The notes: generated by a model not told the origin, from the sequence alone. Counted from the stretch's first letter, positions 31,931-40,928 are shown. The stretch is DNA of 64,000 nucleotides from Mesorhizobium sp. M1D.F.Ca.ET.043.01.1.1 (GCF_003952385.1 NZ_CP034444.1:4216001-4280000); one strand, 5' to 3'. A program made the numbers and translations.

Positions 31931-32731
31931 TCAACGGGGCGCAAACGGCTTCTTCACTGTCTTCAAGAGCGCGCGCTGGATGATCTCGTTGCCGGCGACG
32001 ACGGAGCCGGCCTCCAGCATGTCCTGCCCGCCATCCATGTCCGAAACGAAGCCGCCCGCCTCGCGGATGAGCAGCGTGCCGGCGGCGATGTCCCAGGCCG
32101 AAAGGCCGGTTTCCCAGAACCCGTCCATACGGCCGGCCGCGACATAGGCGAGGTCGAGCGCGGCGGAGCCGAGGCGGCGGACGCCGGAGACTTCGGCCAT
32201 GACGTTGCGCAATTCGATCAGGAAATTGCCGTGCTGGCCGCGTCCGAGATGCGGCACGCCGCAGCCGATCACGGCATCGGTGAGCTTGGCGCGCCCGGCG
32301 ACCCGCAGCCGGCGGTCGTTCATGAAAGCGCCGCCGCCGCGCTCGGTGGTATAGAGCTCGTCCATGGCCGGATTATAGATGACGCCGGCGACGATCTGGC
32401 CCTGGCGCTCGAGCGCGATCGAGACCGCGAAGAGCGGTATGCCGTGCAGGAAATTGGTGGTTCCGTCGAGCGGGTCGACGATCCAGCGATGCTGGCCGTC
32501 CTCGCCTTCGACGGCGCCGCGTTCCTCCATCAGGAAGGCGTAGCCCGGCCTTGCCTTGGACAGTTCGGCAAAGACGATCTCTTCGGCCTTGCGGTCGGCC
32601 TGGCTGACATAGTCGCCAGGTCCCTTCATCGAGACCTGCAGGTTCTGCACCTCGCCGAAATCGCGCGACAGGGACCGGCCGGCCTTCATCGCGGCCTGGA
32701 CCATGACATTGAGGAGTGCGGAGCGCGCCAT
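31931..32731 (-). CDS. suhB: Inositol monophosphatase family protein (SuhB)
   Basis: A 266-residue magnesium-dependent phosphatase. Metal motifs: 'MEERGAVEG' (variant of the usual EES/EEG), 'WIVDPLDGTTNFLHGIP' and 'FWETGLSAWDIAAGTLLIREAGG'. SuhB also acts in rRNA processing in some bacteria. It is 22 bp downstream of efp on the same strand, a linkage seen in many alphaproteobacteria, so the two are probably co-transcribed. Confidence 0.93.
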   Translation of the reverse strand: MARSALLNVMVQAAMKAGRSLSRDFGEVQNLQVSMKGPGDYVSQADRKAEEIVFAELSKARPGYAFLMEERGAVEGEDGQHRWIVDPLDGTTNFLHGIPLFAVSIALERQGQIVAGVIYNPAMDELYTTERGGGAFMNDRRLRVAGRAKLTDAVIGCGVPHLGRGQHGNFLIELRNVMAEVSGVRRLGSAALDLAYVAAGRMDGFWETGLSAWDIAAGTLLIREAGGFVSDMDGGQDMLEAGSVVAGNEIIQRALLKTVKKPFAPR

Positions 32732-32753
32732 TTTTCTTCCTGCTTCCGGCCGT

Positions 32754-33320
32754 TCAGTCTGCGCGGCGTACGTAAGTGATTTCGTTGGTGTCGACGATGA
32801 TGCGCTCGCCGGCCGAGATGAATGGCGGCACGAGAACGCGGACGCCGTTTTCCAGAACCGCCGGCTTGTAGGAGGAGGCCGCCGTCTGGCCCTTCACCAC
32901 CGGGTCGGCCTCTGTGATGGTCAGCGTCACCTGATCCGGCAGCGAGATGCCGATCGGCCGCTCCTCATAGAGCTGGACCGTCACCATCATGCCGTCCTGC
33001 AGGAAGGCGGCGCGCTCGCCGACAAAATCCTTCGCCAGCTCCAGCTGCTCGTAGCTTTCGGTGTCCATGAACACCAGCGCGTCGCCCTGCTCGTAGAGGA
33101 AGGAGAAGTCCTTCAGATCGAGCCGGATCTGCTCGACGGTCTCGGCCGAGCGGAAGCGCTCATTGAGCTTGGTGCCGTTGATCAGGTTCTTCAGCTCGAC
33201 CTGGTTGTAGGCGCCGCCCTTGCCGGGCTTCACGGTGTTGGTCTTGACCGCCACCCACAGGCCGCCATCGTGCTCGATGACATAGCCGGGACGGATTTCG
33301 CTGCCACTGATCTTGGCCAT
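32754..33320 (-). CDS. efp: Elongation factor P
   Basis: A 188-residue translation factor that rescues ribosomes stalled at polyproline. The modification site Lys34 lies in 'KPGKGGA', the EpmA/EpmB-type lysine position; whether it is modified here is not shown by the window. C-terminal '[24 protein letters not shown]' is typical. ATG 33320 gives [12 protein letters not shown]; 32 extra upstream codons are unsupported. Confidence 0.96.
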   Translation of the reverse strand: MAKISGSEIRPGYVIEHDGGLWVAVKTNTVKPGKGGAYNQVELKNLINGTKLNERFRSAETVEQIRLDLKDFSFLYEQGDALVFMDTESYEQLELAKDFVGERAAFLQDGMMVTVQLYEERPIGISLPDQVTLTITEADPVVKGQTAASSYKPAVLENGVRVLVPPFISAGERIIVDTNEITYVRRAD

Positions 33321-33477
33321 GTTGAACTGGTCCGGAATGAGATTTTCTCGCGCGGAACGCGCTTTGGCGCCTCCAAGACCACAAATCGCCCGGAGAGGCA
33401 AGGGAGAGGGTGCCAAGGAGGGCGTCGCGGACGCTCGCGAATCCGGCCGCTGCCGGGGAACGTCTTTTCAGGGCAGC

Positions 33478-34638
33478 TCAGGGCAGCCGGTTCGCCTTCT
33501 GCAGCGCCTGTTTGGTCTGGTCGTCGTCGAGGCCTTGCAGGAAATCGTCCATCTGCGGGTCGATCAGCCCGGCGCGGCGGGCGACGATATACCAGGCCCC
33601 GGCCAGGATCAGGTCGGGGTCGGTGCCGATGCCGCCCATATAGAGCTTGGCGAGGCGGTTCTGGGCGGCGACATTGCCGCCCTCGGCCGCACGCCTCATC
33701 CAGGCGAAGCCCGATTTCAGGTCGCGCCCGCCGCCCCGCCCCTCGATCATCCAGGCGGCGAGATCAAGTTGCGCGGTATCGTAGTTCTGCCGCGCGGCCT
33801 GCGCCAAAAGGGTGCGAGCCTTGGCGTCGTCGCGCGGCTTGCCGCCGGCGCCGTTGGCGTAGATTTGCGCCATCGCATATTCGGCGTCGGCAAGGCCGGT
33901 GCCGGCGGCGCGCTCATAATACGCGGCAGCCTTGGCGATACCGGCATCGCCCGGATCCTGCTGGATGAGCAATTGCGCGAAGTTGAACTGGGCCAGGCGA
34001 TTGCCGGCCTCGGCGGCGGCCTGCATCAGCGCATAGGCTTCCTTGTCGTCCTTCTTCACATAGCGGCCGTCGAGCAGCATCAGCGCATACTGGAACTGCG
34101 CCTCCGGCACGCCCTGCTCGGCGGCGAGCCCATACCATTTCGCGGCTTCGGCCGCGTTGATCGGCACGCCCAGCCCGCGCGACAGGATCTCGGCGACGAG
34201 CGTCTGGGCCGCGGGGTCGCCGTTCTTGGCCCGGACCAAGGCAAGGTTGTAGGCCGTCTTGTAGAGCCCGCGCTGGAAGGCGCCGTAGGCGGCGTCCGGC
34301 GGCTTGGCGCCGAAGCGATCGGGATTGACGGTATCGGCCGATGGCGGCTGAAGCGTCGCCGGCTGGGGCAGCGGAGTTACGATCGGCTTGTCCGTATGGA
34401 CGGCACCGGCATTCGGGGCGCCAGCGTTCTGGGCGCCGGTATTCGGTGTGCTTGTAACAGGGGCGGCTGTATTGGCAGGGCTTGTGGTCGGCGCGCCCGT
34501 GGTCGGCGCGCTAGTGTCCGGCGCGCTCGTGTCTGGCCTCGGCTGCGGCACCGGCACGCTTTCCGTGCCCGCTGCCGCGGCCGCCTGGATGGTCAAGGCA
34601 GCCGCCAGGGCCGTGAAGGAAAGCCGGGACCAGCGCAC
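33478..34638 (-). CDS. Exported Sel1-repeat (TPR-like) protein
   Basis: A 386-residue periplasmic protein. Signal peptide from GTG 34638 (VRWSRLSFTALAAALTIQ..AAA), then about 80 residues of low complexity (Thr, Pro, Ala, Asn) and about six Sel1 repeats from residue 120 ('AAEAAKWYGLAAEQGVPEAQFQYALML', 'GFAWMRRAAEGGNVAAQNRLAKLYMGG'). I chose GTG 34638 because GAGGA lies before it and it starts one base after the thiE stop; the longer frame overlaps thiE. Sel1 proteins are scaffolds for complexes; the partner is unknown. Confidence 0.85.
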   Translation of the reverse strand: MRWSRLSFTALAAALTIQAAAAAGTESVPVPQPRPDTSAPDTSAPTTGAPTTSPANTAAPVTSTPNTGAQNAGAPNAGAVHTDKPIVTPLPQPATLQPPSADTVNPDRFGAKPPDAAYGAFQRGLYKTAYNLALVRAKNGDPAAQTLVAEILSRGLGVPINAAEAAKWYGLAAEQGVPEAQFQYALMLLDGRYVKKDDKEAYALMQAAAEAGNRLAQFNFAQLLIQQDPGDAGIAKAAAYYERAAGTGLADAEYAMAQIYANGAGGKPRDDAKARTLLAQAARQNYDTAQLDLAAWMIEGRGGGRDLKSGFAWMRRAAEGGNVAAQNRLAKLYMGGIGTDPDLILAGAWYIVARRAGLIDPQMDDFLQGLDDDQTKQALQKANRLP

Positions 34639-34639
34639 G

Positions 34640-35287
34640 TCAGTCCTCGAAGCGCGGCGCGCTGTCGTCGAGCAGCGCATTGGCGGCGGCGACCGCCGCG
34701 CGCGGATCGAGTCCCTCGGCGAAGACCGCGCTGGAGAGCGCCACGAACTCGGCTCCGGTGGCCGCGACGGTCTCCACCGAGGCGAGCTCGGACCCGGCCA
34801 TGACGATGCAGGGGATCTGGATCATCTGCGCCCACCATTCGCCGAGCGAGAGGTTGCGCGGATGCGGCTCCGGCTTGTTGTCGTAACCGAAGCGGCCGAA
34901 GAACATATAATCGGGCCGCTCCTCGCCGAGGTCCAGCGCCTCGTCACGGGTCTTGGCGCCGCCGGTGCCGACCATCATCTTGTCCGCCAGGCGCTCGATC
35001 GTCTCGGCGAGTTCCCTGCGATTTGCCTCGACATGGATGCCGTCGGCGTGGACGCGACCGGCGATGCGGCTGTCGCCGGCGATGATGACGGCGATGCCGG
35101 CGGCTTGCGCGAGGGGCACGATCTTCTCGGCGAAGGCCTGGAAGGCGGCATCGTCCATGCCGTTGCCAGGCAGGATCAGCGAGGCGATGTCGCCGCCGTC
35201 GAACGCCGCGCAGATGTGCTCGGCCGTCGCAAGCGGCGGCGCGATCAGCACGATGCGGCTGCGGTTGGGCGGCGTTGCTTCATTCAT
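34640..35287 (-). CDS. thiE: Thiamine phosphate synthase-like protein
   Basis: A 215-residue TIM-barrel of the ThiE/TenI type: 'AAFDGGDIASLILP', 'GIAVIIAGDSRIAGRVHADGIHV', 'MVGTGGAKTRDEALDLGEERPDYMFFGRFG', 'VMAGSELASVETVAATGAEFVALSSAVF'. The core ThiE pyrophosphate and thiazole residues are only partly recognisable, so it may be the diverged ThiE seen in rhizobia rather than the main enzyme. Start ATG 35287 follows an AGACCA patch. Coupled to the Sel1 gene. Confidence 0.8.
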   Translation of the reverse strand: MNEATPPNRSRIVLIAPPLATAEHICAAFDGGDIASLILPGNGMDDAAFQAFAEKIVPLAQAAGIAVIIAGDSRIAGRVHADGIHVEANRRELAETIERLADKMMVGTGGAKTRDEALDLGEERPDYMFFGRFGYDNKPEPHPRNLSLGEWWAQMIQIPCIVMAGSELASVETVAATGAEFVALSSAVFAEGLDPRAAVAAANALLDDSAPRFED

Positions 35288-35477
35288 TGGTCTTCGATCC
35301 CGGTTTTCGCCTATGCCGGGCGAAGATGGTTGCATTGCGGCATAGAACAAAGCGCCCGGTTTGAACAGGGCGACGCAGGATCGTCAGAAGGCCGCGCCCA
35401 GCGCCGTCGCGAGCGGCGGTCTAGAGCGGTTCAGCTTTTCACAGAATGGCCGACCCGCTCTAAGCGTTTGTTCTTGC

Positions 35478-35521
35478 GCAATTCCGGACGGAAAACCGCT
35501 ACGCACTTTTCCTGGAATTGC
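35478..35521. repeat. RIME-like repeat, type A (copy 4)
   Basis: GCAATTCCGGACGG at one end, TTTTCCTGGAATTGC at the other, CGCTACGCA centre. An AGAGCGG..CCGCTCT hairpin (about 35423-35462) precedes it. It lies 9 bp from the cyclase gene's stop codon. Confidence 0.88.
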
Positions 35522-35529
35522 TCAAGGGG

Positions 35530-36654
35530 TCAACCGTCCGGTAGGCCGAAGACGGCGCACGATCTGGCGATTCCGCGCAATTGATGTTCGCCCAGCGGGA
35601 CCAAGGGCGTTGATATTTCGGCTGCGACAGCCCCCGAGATCAGCACACCCCGTCCAAGCGGCCGGCACAGGCCTTCGAGCCGGCTGACGAGATTCACGGC
35701 CGGGCCGATAGCGGTGAAATCCAGCCGGTCGGCTGTGCCGATATTGCCCCACACCATGTCGCCCAGATGCAGCGCCATGCCGAACTGCAGCTCGGGCATG
35801 CCCTGCCTGGCACGGACCTGATTGAGCTGCGCCATCCCCGCCCGCGCCGCTCCGATCGCGCGCAACGCTGCCTCGCAAGCCTCTGAAGCCGAGCGTTCGC
35901 CGACAGGAAAGATAGCCAGCACCCCGTCGCCGATGAATTTCAGCACCTCGCCGCCAAATGCGTGAACGGCCCCGGCGATGCGGTCGAAGCTGGCGTTGAG
36001 CGCCGCCACGACCTGTTCGGCGGCCGTCTCCTCCGACAGGGCGGTAAAGTCGCGCAAATCGCTGTAGAACAGGACGGCGCGGATCGTCTCGCCAACCTCG
36101 CGCCGCGAGCGGCCGGCCAAAACCTGCGCCGCGCTTCGCTGCCCGAGATAGGCCTGAAGCAGGGCCGACAGGGCCGACCTGGCAGCGAGCGCGGCAAGCG
36201 GCGCGGCGGCGAAGCGCGCCACCTGGTCCAGTGTGTTCGATTCGTGCACCGCGAGAGGACGCGCCGCGACCCAATTCAGCTTTGGTTTCTCGGATTGGGC
36301 ATCCTCACGCTCAGGCCCAACCGTGTAATCGTGCACAACACCGGTTCCCAGTCCCGCCAGCCACTCGCGTCCGAGATCGCCCTCGCCGGCTCCAGGCATC
36401 GTGCCGGCGCCAAAACCCAGAGCCTCCATAACGACGCCCGTCTCGGCCCGCCACAGCCAGGCGCGGCGCGTTATGATCGGATGCGGCGCGGCGAGCGTCA
36501 GGGTTCCACCGGCGAGCGGCAGCCCATCGCCAACCAGCCGCGCGCCCAGCGTGGCCAGAAAATCATCCGGTTGGACGGCGCTGCCGGCGCTGTCGACCAG
36601 CCAGGCGAGAGTTGAAGAAAGCCGCATCGACACGATCTTGCTTCGGCGTGCCAT
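35530..36654 (-). CDS. Class III adenylate/guanylate cyclase
   Basis: A 374-residue soluble protein. The N-terminal 185 residues are not recognised. The C-terminal catalytic domain (about 190-365) has 'LFYSDLRDFTALSEE' (first metal Asp), 'GEVLKFIGDGVLAIF' (Lys that selects adenine, second metal Asp), 'LHLGDMVWGNIG' and 'DFTAIGPAVNLVSRLE' (catalytic Asn and Arg). All key residues are present, so it should make cAMP. Start uncertain: ATG 36654 or ATG 36627; GTG 36663 opens the frame. Confidence 0.9.
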   Translation of the reverse strand: MARRSKIVSMRLSSTLAWLVDSAGSAVQPDDFLATLGARLVGDGLPLAGGTLTLAAPHPIITRRAWLWRAETGVVMEALGFGAGTMPGAGEGDLGREWLAGLGTGVVHDYTVGPEREDAQSEKPKLNWVAARPLAVHESNTLDQVARFAAAPLAALAARSALSALLQAYLGQRSAAQVLAGRSRREVGETIRAVLFYSDLRDFTALSEETAAEQVVAALNASFDRIAGAVHAFGGEVLKFIGDGVLAIFPVGERSASEACEAALRAIGAARAGMAQLNQVRARQGMPELQFGMALHLGDMVWGNIGTADRLDFTAIGPAVNLVSRLEGLCRPLGRGVLISGAVAAEISTPLVPLGEHQLRGIARSCAVFGLPDG

Positions 36655-36789
36655 CCCTGTCACCAGCGTGAATCAACTCAACGAGATTTTTGTTGAACGG
36701 AAGGGCGATTTGGCTTCGAATCGAAAGCGCTGGTCCGGCGCCGCCTGCCGGGCAAGCCATGTTGGTGCACGTAAACTCGGGAGGTTTCG

Positions 36790-37224
36790 GTGGCTGAACC
36801 CTTGATCGTTCGTCGCGAGGTGCAGATCGCGGCACCGCCGGCGACAGTCTTCGCCTTCCTGACAGATCCCGACAAGATCGTGCGCTGGATGGGAACGGCG
36901 GCGACGACTGAGCCCAACCCCGGCGGTCTTTACCTGCTCAATTTGGCGGAAAGAGCCACGGCACGCGGCCAATTCACTGAGGTCGTACCCGTCCACCGCC
37001 TTGCCTACAGCTTCGGCTGGGAAGGCAACGACAAGACACCGCCCGGTTCGAGCCTTGTTGAAATCGATCTGGTCGAAGAGTCCGGCGGAACCAGGGTCAA
37101 GCTCACCCATAGCGGCCTTGCCGACCGAGAGATTTGCGACAGCCACGAGAAGGGCTGGACGCACTATCTGGGCCGGCTCGCGATCACCGCCGCCGGTGGC
37201 GACCCGGGACCGGACAAGATGTAG
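36790..37224 (+). CDS. SRPBCC family protein
   Basis: A 144-residue AHSA1/Bet v1-like protein starting with GTG 36790 after GGGAGG. 'VRREVQIAAPPATVFAFLTDPDKIVRWMG' is the common N-terminal strand and helix, and 'THSGLADREICDSHEKGWTHYLGRLA' the C-terminal helix. Third SRPBCC protein of the window, but without an adjacent regulator. The ligand is unknown. Confidence 0.88.
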   Translation: MAEPLIVRREVQIAAPPATVFAFLTDPDKIVRWMGTAATTEPNPGGLYLLNLAERATARGQFTEVVPVHRLAYSFGWEGNDKTPPGSSLVEIDLVEESGGTRVKLTHSGLADREICDSHEKGWTHYLGRLAITAAGGDPGPDKM

Positions 37225-37255
37225 GGCTGCGGCCGCGATCGCGAACAGCCAACCG

Positions 37256-37714
37256 CTAGAGCCCGAGCTTGTAGCCGATGTGGCTCGCCTTGAAGCCGAG
37301 CCGTTCGTAGAAGCGATGCGCGTCGAGCCGGCTCTTGTTGGTGGTCAGCTGGACGATCCTGCAGCCGCGCTCGCGGCATTTCTCGATCGCCCATTCCAGC
37401 AGGCGCTGCCCGAGCCGTTCGCCGCGCCGGTTCGCCGCGACGCGCACCGCCTCGATCTGGCCGCGCCAGGCCCCCTGCAACGACAGCCCTGGGAGAAAGC
37501 TGATCTGGAGAGTGCCGATGACCTCGGCGCCGTGCGTCATCACCGCCAGGAACTGGTCCGGGTTGCCGTCGATCGCCGCGAAGGCATCCTGATAGGCTCG
37601 CGCCAAAGGCAGGCTTGCGTTCTCGCGGGCGCGGCCAAGCGCGTCGTCGGCAAGCATCGCGACGATCGCCTCGAGGTCGGCGTTCTCCGCGCGGCGGATC
37701 AGGATTTCGCTCAT
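37256..37714 (-). CDS. GNAT family N-acetyltransferase
   Basis: A 152-residue acetyltransferase: acetyl-CoA loop 'VRVAANRRGERLGQRLLEWAI' (about residues 90-110), C-terminal 'NKSRLDAHRFYERLGFKASHIGYKL'. ATG 37714 is supported by the conserved MSEILIRRAENADLEAI; the frame extends 37 codons upstream. It is divergent from tauE-type gene and convergent with the SRPBCC gene. Substrate unknown. Confidence 0.88.
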   Translation of the reverse strand: MSEILIRRAENADLEAIVAMLADDALGRARENASLPLARAYQDAFAAIDGNPDQFLAVMTHGAEVIGTLQISFLPGLSLQGAWRGQIEAVRVAANRRGERLGQRLLEWAIEKCRERGCRIVQLTTNKSRLDAHRFYERLGFKASHIGYKLGL

Positions 37715-37904
37715 CGTCAAAACCTCGGCTGGACCCGCGACCTTATGCATGGTCCTGCGCCTGCCGCAAACCGGGAACGTCGGGTTACGGACAGTTGATC
37801 GCGGCGGCCGGCTGGCGGAACGCATCGGCTATCGCGGTCTTCCGCTTTGTGGTCTATAGCGGGTCTTCCGCCATCTGCCATCCGCTTCTGATCCCCGTTC
37901 CCCC

Positions 37905-38675
37905 ATGTCAGGCCTGCTCAGCGATCCCTGGTTCTATGCCGCCGCCATTCCGGCGGTCATCCTCGTCGGCCTGTCGAAGGGCGGTTTCGGCGGCGCCGTC
38001 GGCTTCGTCGGCGTGCCGCTGATGGCGCTGGCCATCCCGCCGGTGCAGGCGGCGGCCATCCTGCTGCCGATCCTTTGCCTGATGGACATCGTCTCGGTGT
38101 GGACATGGTGGGGCGTCTATGACCGCAGGATGCTGGTCGACATGATGCCCGGTGCCGTCATCGGCATCGGCCTCGGCTGGCTGACGGCGGCCCTGGTGAC
38201 CGAGGAAATGGTGCGGCTGATCGTCGGCGCGGTCGCGCTGGCCTTCGTCCTGCGCTGGATCTATCTGCAGTTCCGCCATGGCGCACACCACGCGGCGGAG
38301 CCGAACCGCATCGCCGCGGCCTTCTGGGGCACGGTCGCTGGCTTCACCAGCTTCGTTGCCCATGTCGGCGGCCCGCCCTTCCAGGTCTATGCGCTGCCGA
38401 TCCGGCTCGATCCGAAAGTGCTGTCGGGGACGGCGGCGATCTTCTTCGCCGCCACGAATGCGCTGAAGCTCGTTCCTTATTTCGCGCTCGGCCAGTTCGA
38501 CAGCACCAACCTCATCGCCTCTTTTGCGCTGATGCCGCTGGCGCCGCTCTCCACCATCGCCGGCGCCTGGCTGGTGCGCCGCATGCGGCCGGAAGTGTTT
38601 TATCCGTTCACCTACGCGACGGTGGCGGTGGTGGCGGTCAAGCTGCTCTGGGACGGCATCGCAGGGCTCATGTAG
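37905..38675 (+). CDS. TauE/SafE-family sulfite exporter-like protein
   Basis: A 256-residue protein with about eight hydrophobic segments and the duplicated 'GLSKGGFGGAVGFVGVPLMAL' and 'GFTSFVAHVGGPPFQVYAL' motifs typical of TauE/SafE anion carriers. It would move an organic or sulfur anion out of or into the cell; the substrate is unknown. It stands alone between two genes on the other strand. Start ATG 37905. Confidence 0.9.
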   Translation: MSGLLSDPWFYAAAIPAVILVGLSKGGFGGAVGFVGVPLMALAIPPVQAAAILLPILCLMDIVSVWTWWGVYDRRMLVDMMPGAVIGIGLGWLTAALVTEEMVRLIVGAVALAFVLRWIYLQFRHGAHHAAEPNRIAAAFWGTVAGFTSFVAHVGGPPFQVYALPIRLDPKVLSGTAAIFFAATNALKLVPYFALGQFDSTNLIASFALMPLAPLSTIAGAWLVRRMRPEVFYPFTYATVAVVAVKLLWDGIAGLM

Positions 38676-38692
38676 CGGGGGGCATGACGCCA

Positions 38693-39244
38693 TCAGGCCG
38701 CGCTCGGCACCATCTGGCGGCCGGCGCCGAGGGCCAGCGCAGCGCCGGCCGCCATCACCAGCACCATGCCGGCGAGGATGCCGATGTCGTTCATGGTGGG
38801 CTTGAGCACCATGTCGGCAATGATCACCAGCATCACCGCATAGTCGAAACGCGCCCAGCTCATCATGCGCTGGCCGACGGCGAGAACCGCCGGCGTCACG
38901 CCTTCCTTGGCGACCATGGCGCCCATCCGCTCGCCGGTCGGCTTGAAGACCAGCATGCCGATCGAAAAGGTCGTGGCGTAGCCGGCGAGGCCGATGACGA
39001 TCCACAGCTCGGAAAAGCCGACCCAGAAGCCGCACATGATGAGGCCGAAGATCAGCGTGAGCATCGACATCGGCGCGAAGAAGCGGCCACCGAGCTCACC
39101 GCTGGCGCGCAGCGCCTGCAGCTTGTCCTCGATTTTGCGGGAGCGCTCGGCAAGCACGCCGAGCAGGAACAGCACGAAGCCGCCACCCACCCACAGGATG
39201 GCCGAGACGACGTGAAGGAATTTGACGATCGAGTACCAATCCAT
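38693..39244 (-). CDS. DUF2269 membrane protein
   Basis: A 183-residue protein with about four helices: 'FLHVVSAILWVGGGFVLFLLGV' (conserved His in helix 1), 'LIFGLIMCGFWVGFSELWIVIGL', and a C-terminal pair. It matches the DUF2269 family. The start ATG 39244 has AGGAG 6 bp upstream; the in-frame ATG 39259 is possible. Frame upstream is not supported. Function unknown. Confidence 0.85.
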   Translation of the reverse strand: MDWYSIVKFLHVVSAILWVGGGFVLFLLGVLAERSRKIEDKLQALRASGELGGRFFAPMSMLTLIFGLIMCGFWVGFSELWIVIGLAGYATTFSIGMLVFKPTGERMGAMVAKEGVTPAVLAVGQRMMSWARFDYAVMLVIIADMVLKPTMNDIGILAGMVLVMAAGAALALGAGRQMVPSAA

Positions 39245-39478
39245 GCTGTGCTCCTGCATATCTTCCTGATTGGCGACGGCGCGGATTTGCGCCAGCCGCT
39301 GAGAGGAGCGGCGTTTTGCGCGGGACGTGTTTCGGAACGATGTCGCAGCGGCGGCCGGCATGTTTCGGCGCCGCGATCAGCACGGGAGAATCCGGTCTTC
39401 GTACGAGCCGGCGGAGACAAACCGACCCGTCCCGTTCCGGCACAGGAAGGCCGGTTCGGTTAAAAATTCCGTCCGGCG

Positions 39479-39493
39479 TTAAGGCTTCATTAA
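39479..39493 (+). promoter_or_regulatory. CtrA-type box upstream of candidate sRNA
   Basis: TTAAGGCTTCATTAA fits the full CtrA consensus TTAA-N7-TTAA. It lies 24 bp before the first predicted sRNA hairpin, roughly at the -35 position of a promoter whose -10 may be TACGAT (39511-39516). Confidence 0.75.
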
Positions 39494-39517
39494 GCTTTAC
39501 AGGCGTTTACTACGATC

Positions 39518-39617
39518 ATCCAGTTTTGCTGGATTCTTACCGAGTGGTTGGAGCCACTTTGTTTGACGCCTCCCTGTTAAACTCCTGAGAGCCGCCTTAT
39601 CCGCGGCTCTTTTTTTG
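39518..39617 (+). ncRNA. Candidate small RNA with intrinsic terminator
   Basis: Three stem-loops in 100 nt: ATCCAG/CTGGAT (39518-39534), AGTGG/CCACT (39543-39558), and the terminator AGAGCCGC/GCGGCTCT followed by T8 (39588-39617). Between the last two is an unpaired pyrimidine stretch (CGCCTCCCTG..ACTCCTG), able to pair with Shine-Dalgarno sequences. No gene is served by this terminator, and no convincing protein frame covers the region. The ends are estimates. The Rhizobiales cell-cycle sRNA EcpR1 has a similar size and could be the same family; this is inference. Confidence 0.6.
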
Positions 39618-39651
39618 TCCGCCGGCGGAAGGCCGGCAGCGCGGGCCGGCG

Positions 39652-39666
39652 TTAACCGTTTGTTAA
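39652..39666 (+). promoter_or_regulatory. CtrA-type box upstream of rcdA
   Basis: TTAACCGTTTGTTAA, a full TTAA-N7-TTAA site, 115 bp before the rcdA start. A further GTTAAA half site lies near 39716. In Caulobacter rcdA was found as a CtrA-controlled gene, so a CtrA site here is biologically consistent. Confidence 0.75.
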
Positions 39667-39781
39667 ACATGCGCTTGCCTTCGTGGGCATCGAAGCGCAT
39701 TTTCAAGCCTCAGTCGTTAAAGGGTGCAGGGCGTATCGGCAAGGATGCCGAATCGGCTTGCGGCAGTGCAGGGGCGTATCG

Positions 39782-40312
39782 ATGACCGAGCCTTCGAAAG
39801 GCAGCGCGAAAACCATAAAACTCGCGGAACGCCGGGTGTTCTCCCAATCCTTCAAGCCGCTCTATCAGGAGGGCATGGGCCTGGTCGAGCAGGCGGCCGA
39901 GTATCTCGACGGCAAGGGCAGGCTCGAGGCCAAGAAGCTGTCGCGCACGGCGGCGACGCTCTATGCGGCCGAATCGATGCGGCTGACCACCAGGCTGATG
40001 CAGGTCGCCTCGTGGCTGCTTCTGCAGCGGGCGGCCAATTCCGGCGAGATGACCCGCGACCAGGTCGCCTCGGAGAAATCCAAGGTGCGGCTCGACACCG
40101 CCTCCGCGCATGACGAGGCGCTGGGCTGGAATGAGCTGCCGAAGGAATTCCTGGACCTGGTGAGCCGGTCGCTGCGGCTGCAGGCGCTGGTAAAGCGCAT
40201 GGACGAGGAAATCTATGGCGGTGCCCTGAACGACGCGCCTTCCGCCGTCCGCCGCGCCAATCCGGTGTCCGACCAGATCAGCCTGTTGAACACGGCTTTC
40301 GCACGCGGCTGA
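39782..40312 (+). CDS. rcdA: RcdA-like adaptor (DUF1465), regulator of CtrA degradation
   Basis: A 176-residue helical protein of the DUF1465 family. The 'YQEGMGLVEQAAEYLDGKGRLEAKKLSRTAATLYAAESMRLTTRLMQVASWLLLQRA' region (in part) is the family core, as in Caulobacter RcdA, which delivers substrates including the cell-cycle regulator CtrA to ClpXP. The tail is Ala/Arg-rich and may be disordered. ATG 39782 begins MTEPSKGSAKTI; the frame opens 33 codons earlier over the promoter. It is the first gene before ruvC on this strand, but 96 bp separate them. Confidence 0.9.
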   Translation: MTEPSKGSAKTIKLAERRVFSQSFKPLYQEGMGLVEQAAEYLDGKGRLEAKKLSRTAATLYAAESMRLTTRLMQVASWLLLQRAANSGEMTRDQVASEKSKVRLDTASAHDEALGWNELPKEFLDLVSRSLRLQALVKRMDEEIYGGALNDAPSAVRRANPVSDQISLLNTAFARG

Positions 40313-40408
40313 CGGCAGGTTCCTTATTGCGGCGGGTTGTCCGCAAAGCTGTTTCTGGTTTGTTCACATTTCGCTGGCATCGCCATGCGCCGAGGTTAGA
40401 CTTGGCGC

Positions 40409-40918
40409 ATGGGGGAAGCGATTCGCATCATCGGCATCGATCCGGGCCTTAGGCGCACCGGCTGGGGCATTATCGAGAGCCTCGGCAATTCTTTGCGCTT
40501 CGTCGCCTCGGGCACCGTGCGCTCCGACGACAAGGCGCCGCTGGCAACAAGGCTCTGCCAGTTGCATGACGGGCTGGCCGAAGTGCTGCATCAGGCCATG
40601 CCGCATGAGGCCGCGGTCGAGCAGACCTTCGTCAACAAGGATGCGACGGCGACGCTGAAGCTCGGCCAAGCCCGCGGCATCGCCATGCTGGTGCCGGCGC
40701 GCGCCGGGCTGGTGGTCGCCGAATATGCCCCCAATGCGGTCAAGAAGGCGGTGATCGGCGTCGGCCACGGCGAGAAGAAGCAGATCCATATGATGGTGAA
40801 AGTGCTGATGCCGAAGGCGGTCTTCGAGACCGACGATGCCGCCGACGCTTTAGCCATCGCCATCTGCCATGCGCATCACCGCCCGAGCGTCGCCTACCGG
40901 ATGGCGGCGCTGGCGTGA
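40409..40918 (+). CDS. ruvC: Crossover junction endodeoxyribonuclease RuvC
   Basis: A 169-residue Holliday-junction resolvase. Conserved metal carboxylates are seen in '[14 protein letters not shown]', '[23 protein letters not shown]' and '[15 protein letters not shown]'. Length is normal. ruvA starts 10 bp later and ruvB 43 bp after ruvA, giving the usual ruvCAB unit. Confidence 0.97.
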   Translation: MGEAIRIIGIDPGLRRTGWGIIESLGNSLRFVASGTVRSDDKAPLATRLCQLHDGLAEVLHQAMPHEAAVEQTFVNKDATATLKLGQARGIAMLVPARAGLVVAEYAPNAVKKAVIGVGHGEKKQIHMMVKVLMPKAVFETDDAADALAIAICHAHHRPSVAYRMAALA

Positions 40919-40928
40919 GGGGACAGTC

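Larger units (their letters stand above)
39245..39781 (+). other. 537-bp intergenic region with CtrA boxes and a candidate sRNA
   Basis: No protein gene is seen between the DUF2269 gene and rcdA. Two TTAA-N7-TTAA boxes and a predicted sRNA with its own terminator fill the right-hand part (details in separate entries). The left part (39245-39470) is GC-rich and shows nothing recognisable. Confidence 0.6.

Noticed and set aside
39316..39588. 90-codon frame over the CtrA box and sRNA
   Set aside because: No ribosome-binding site, no conserved protein features, and it overlaps the terminator stem start.
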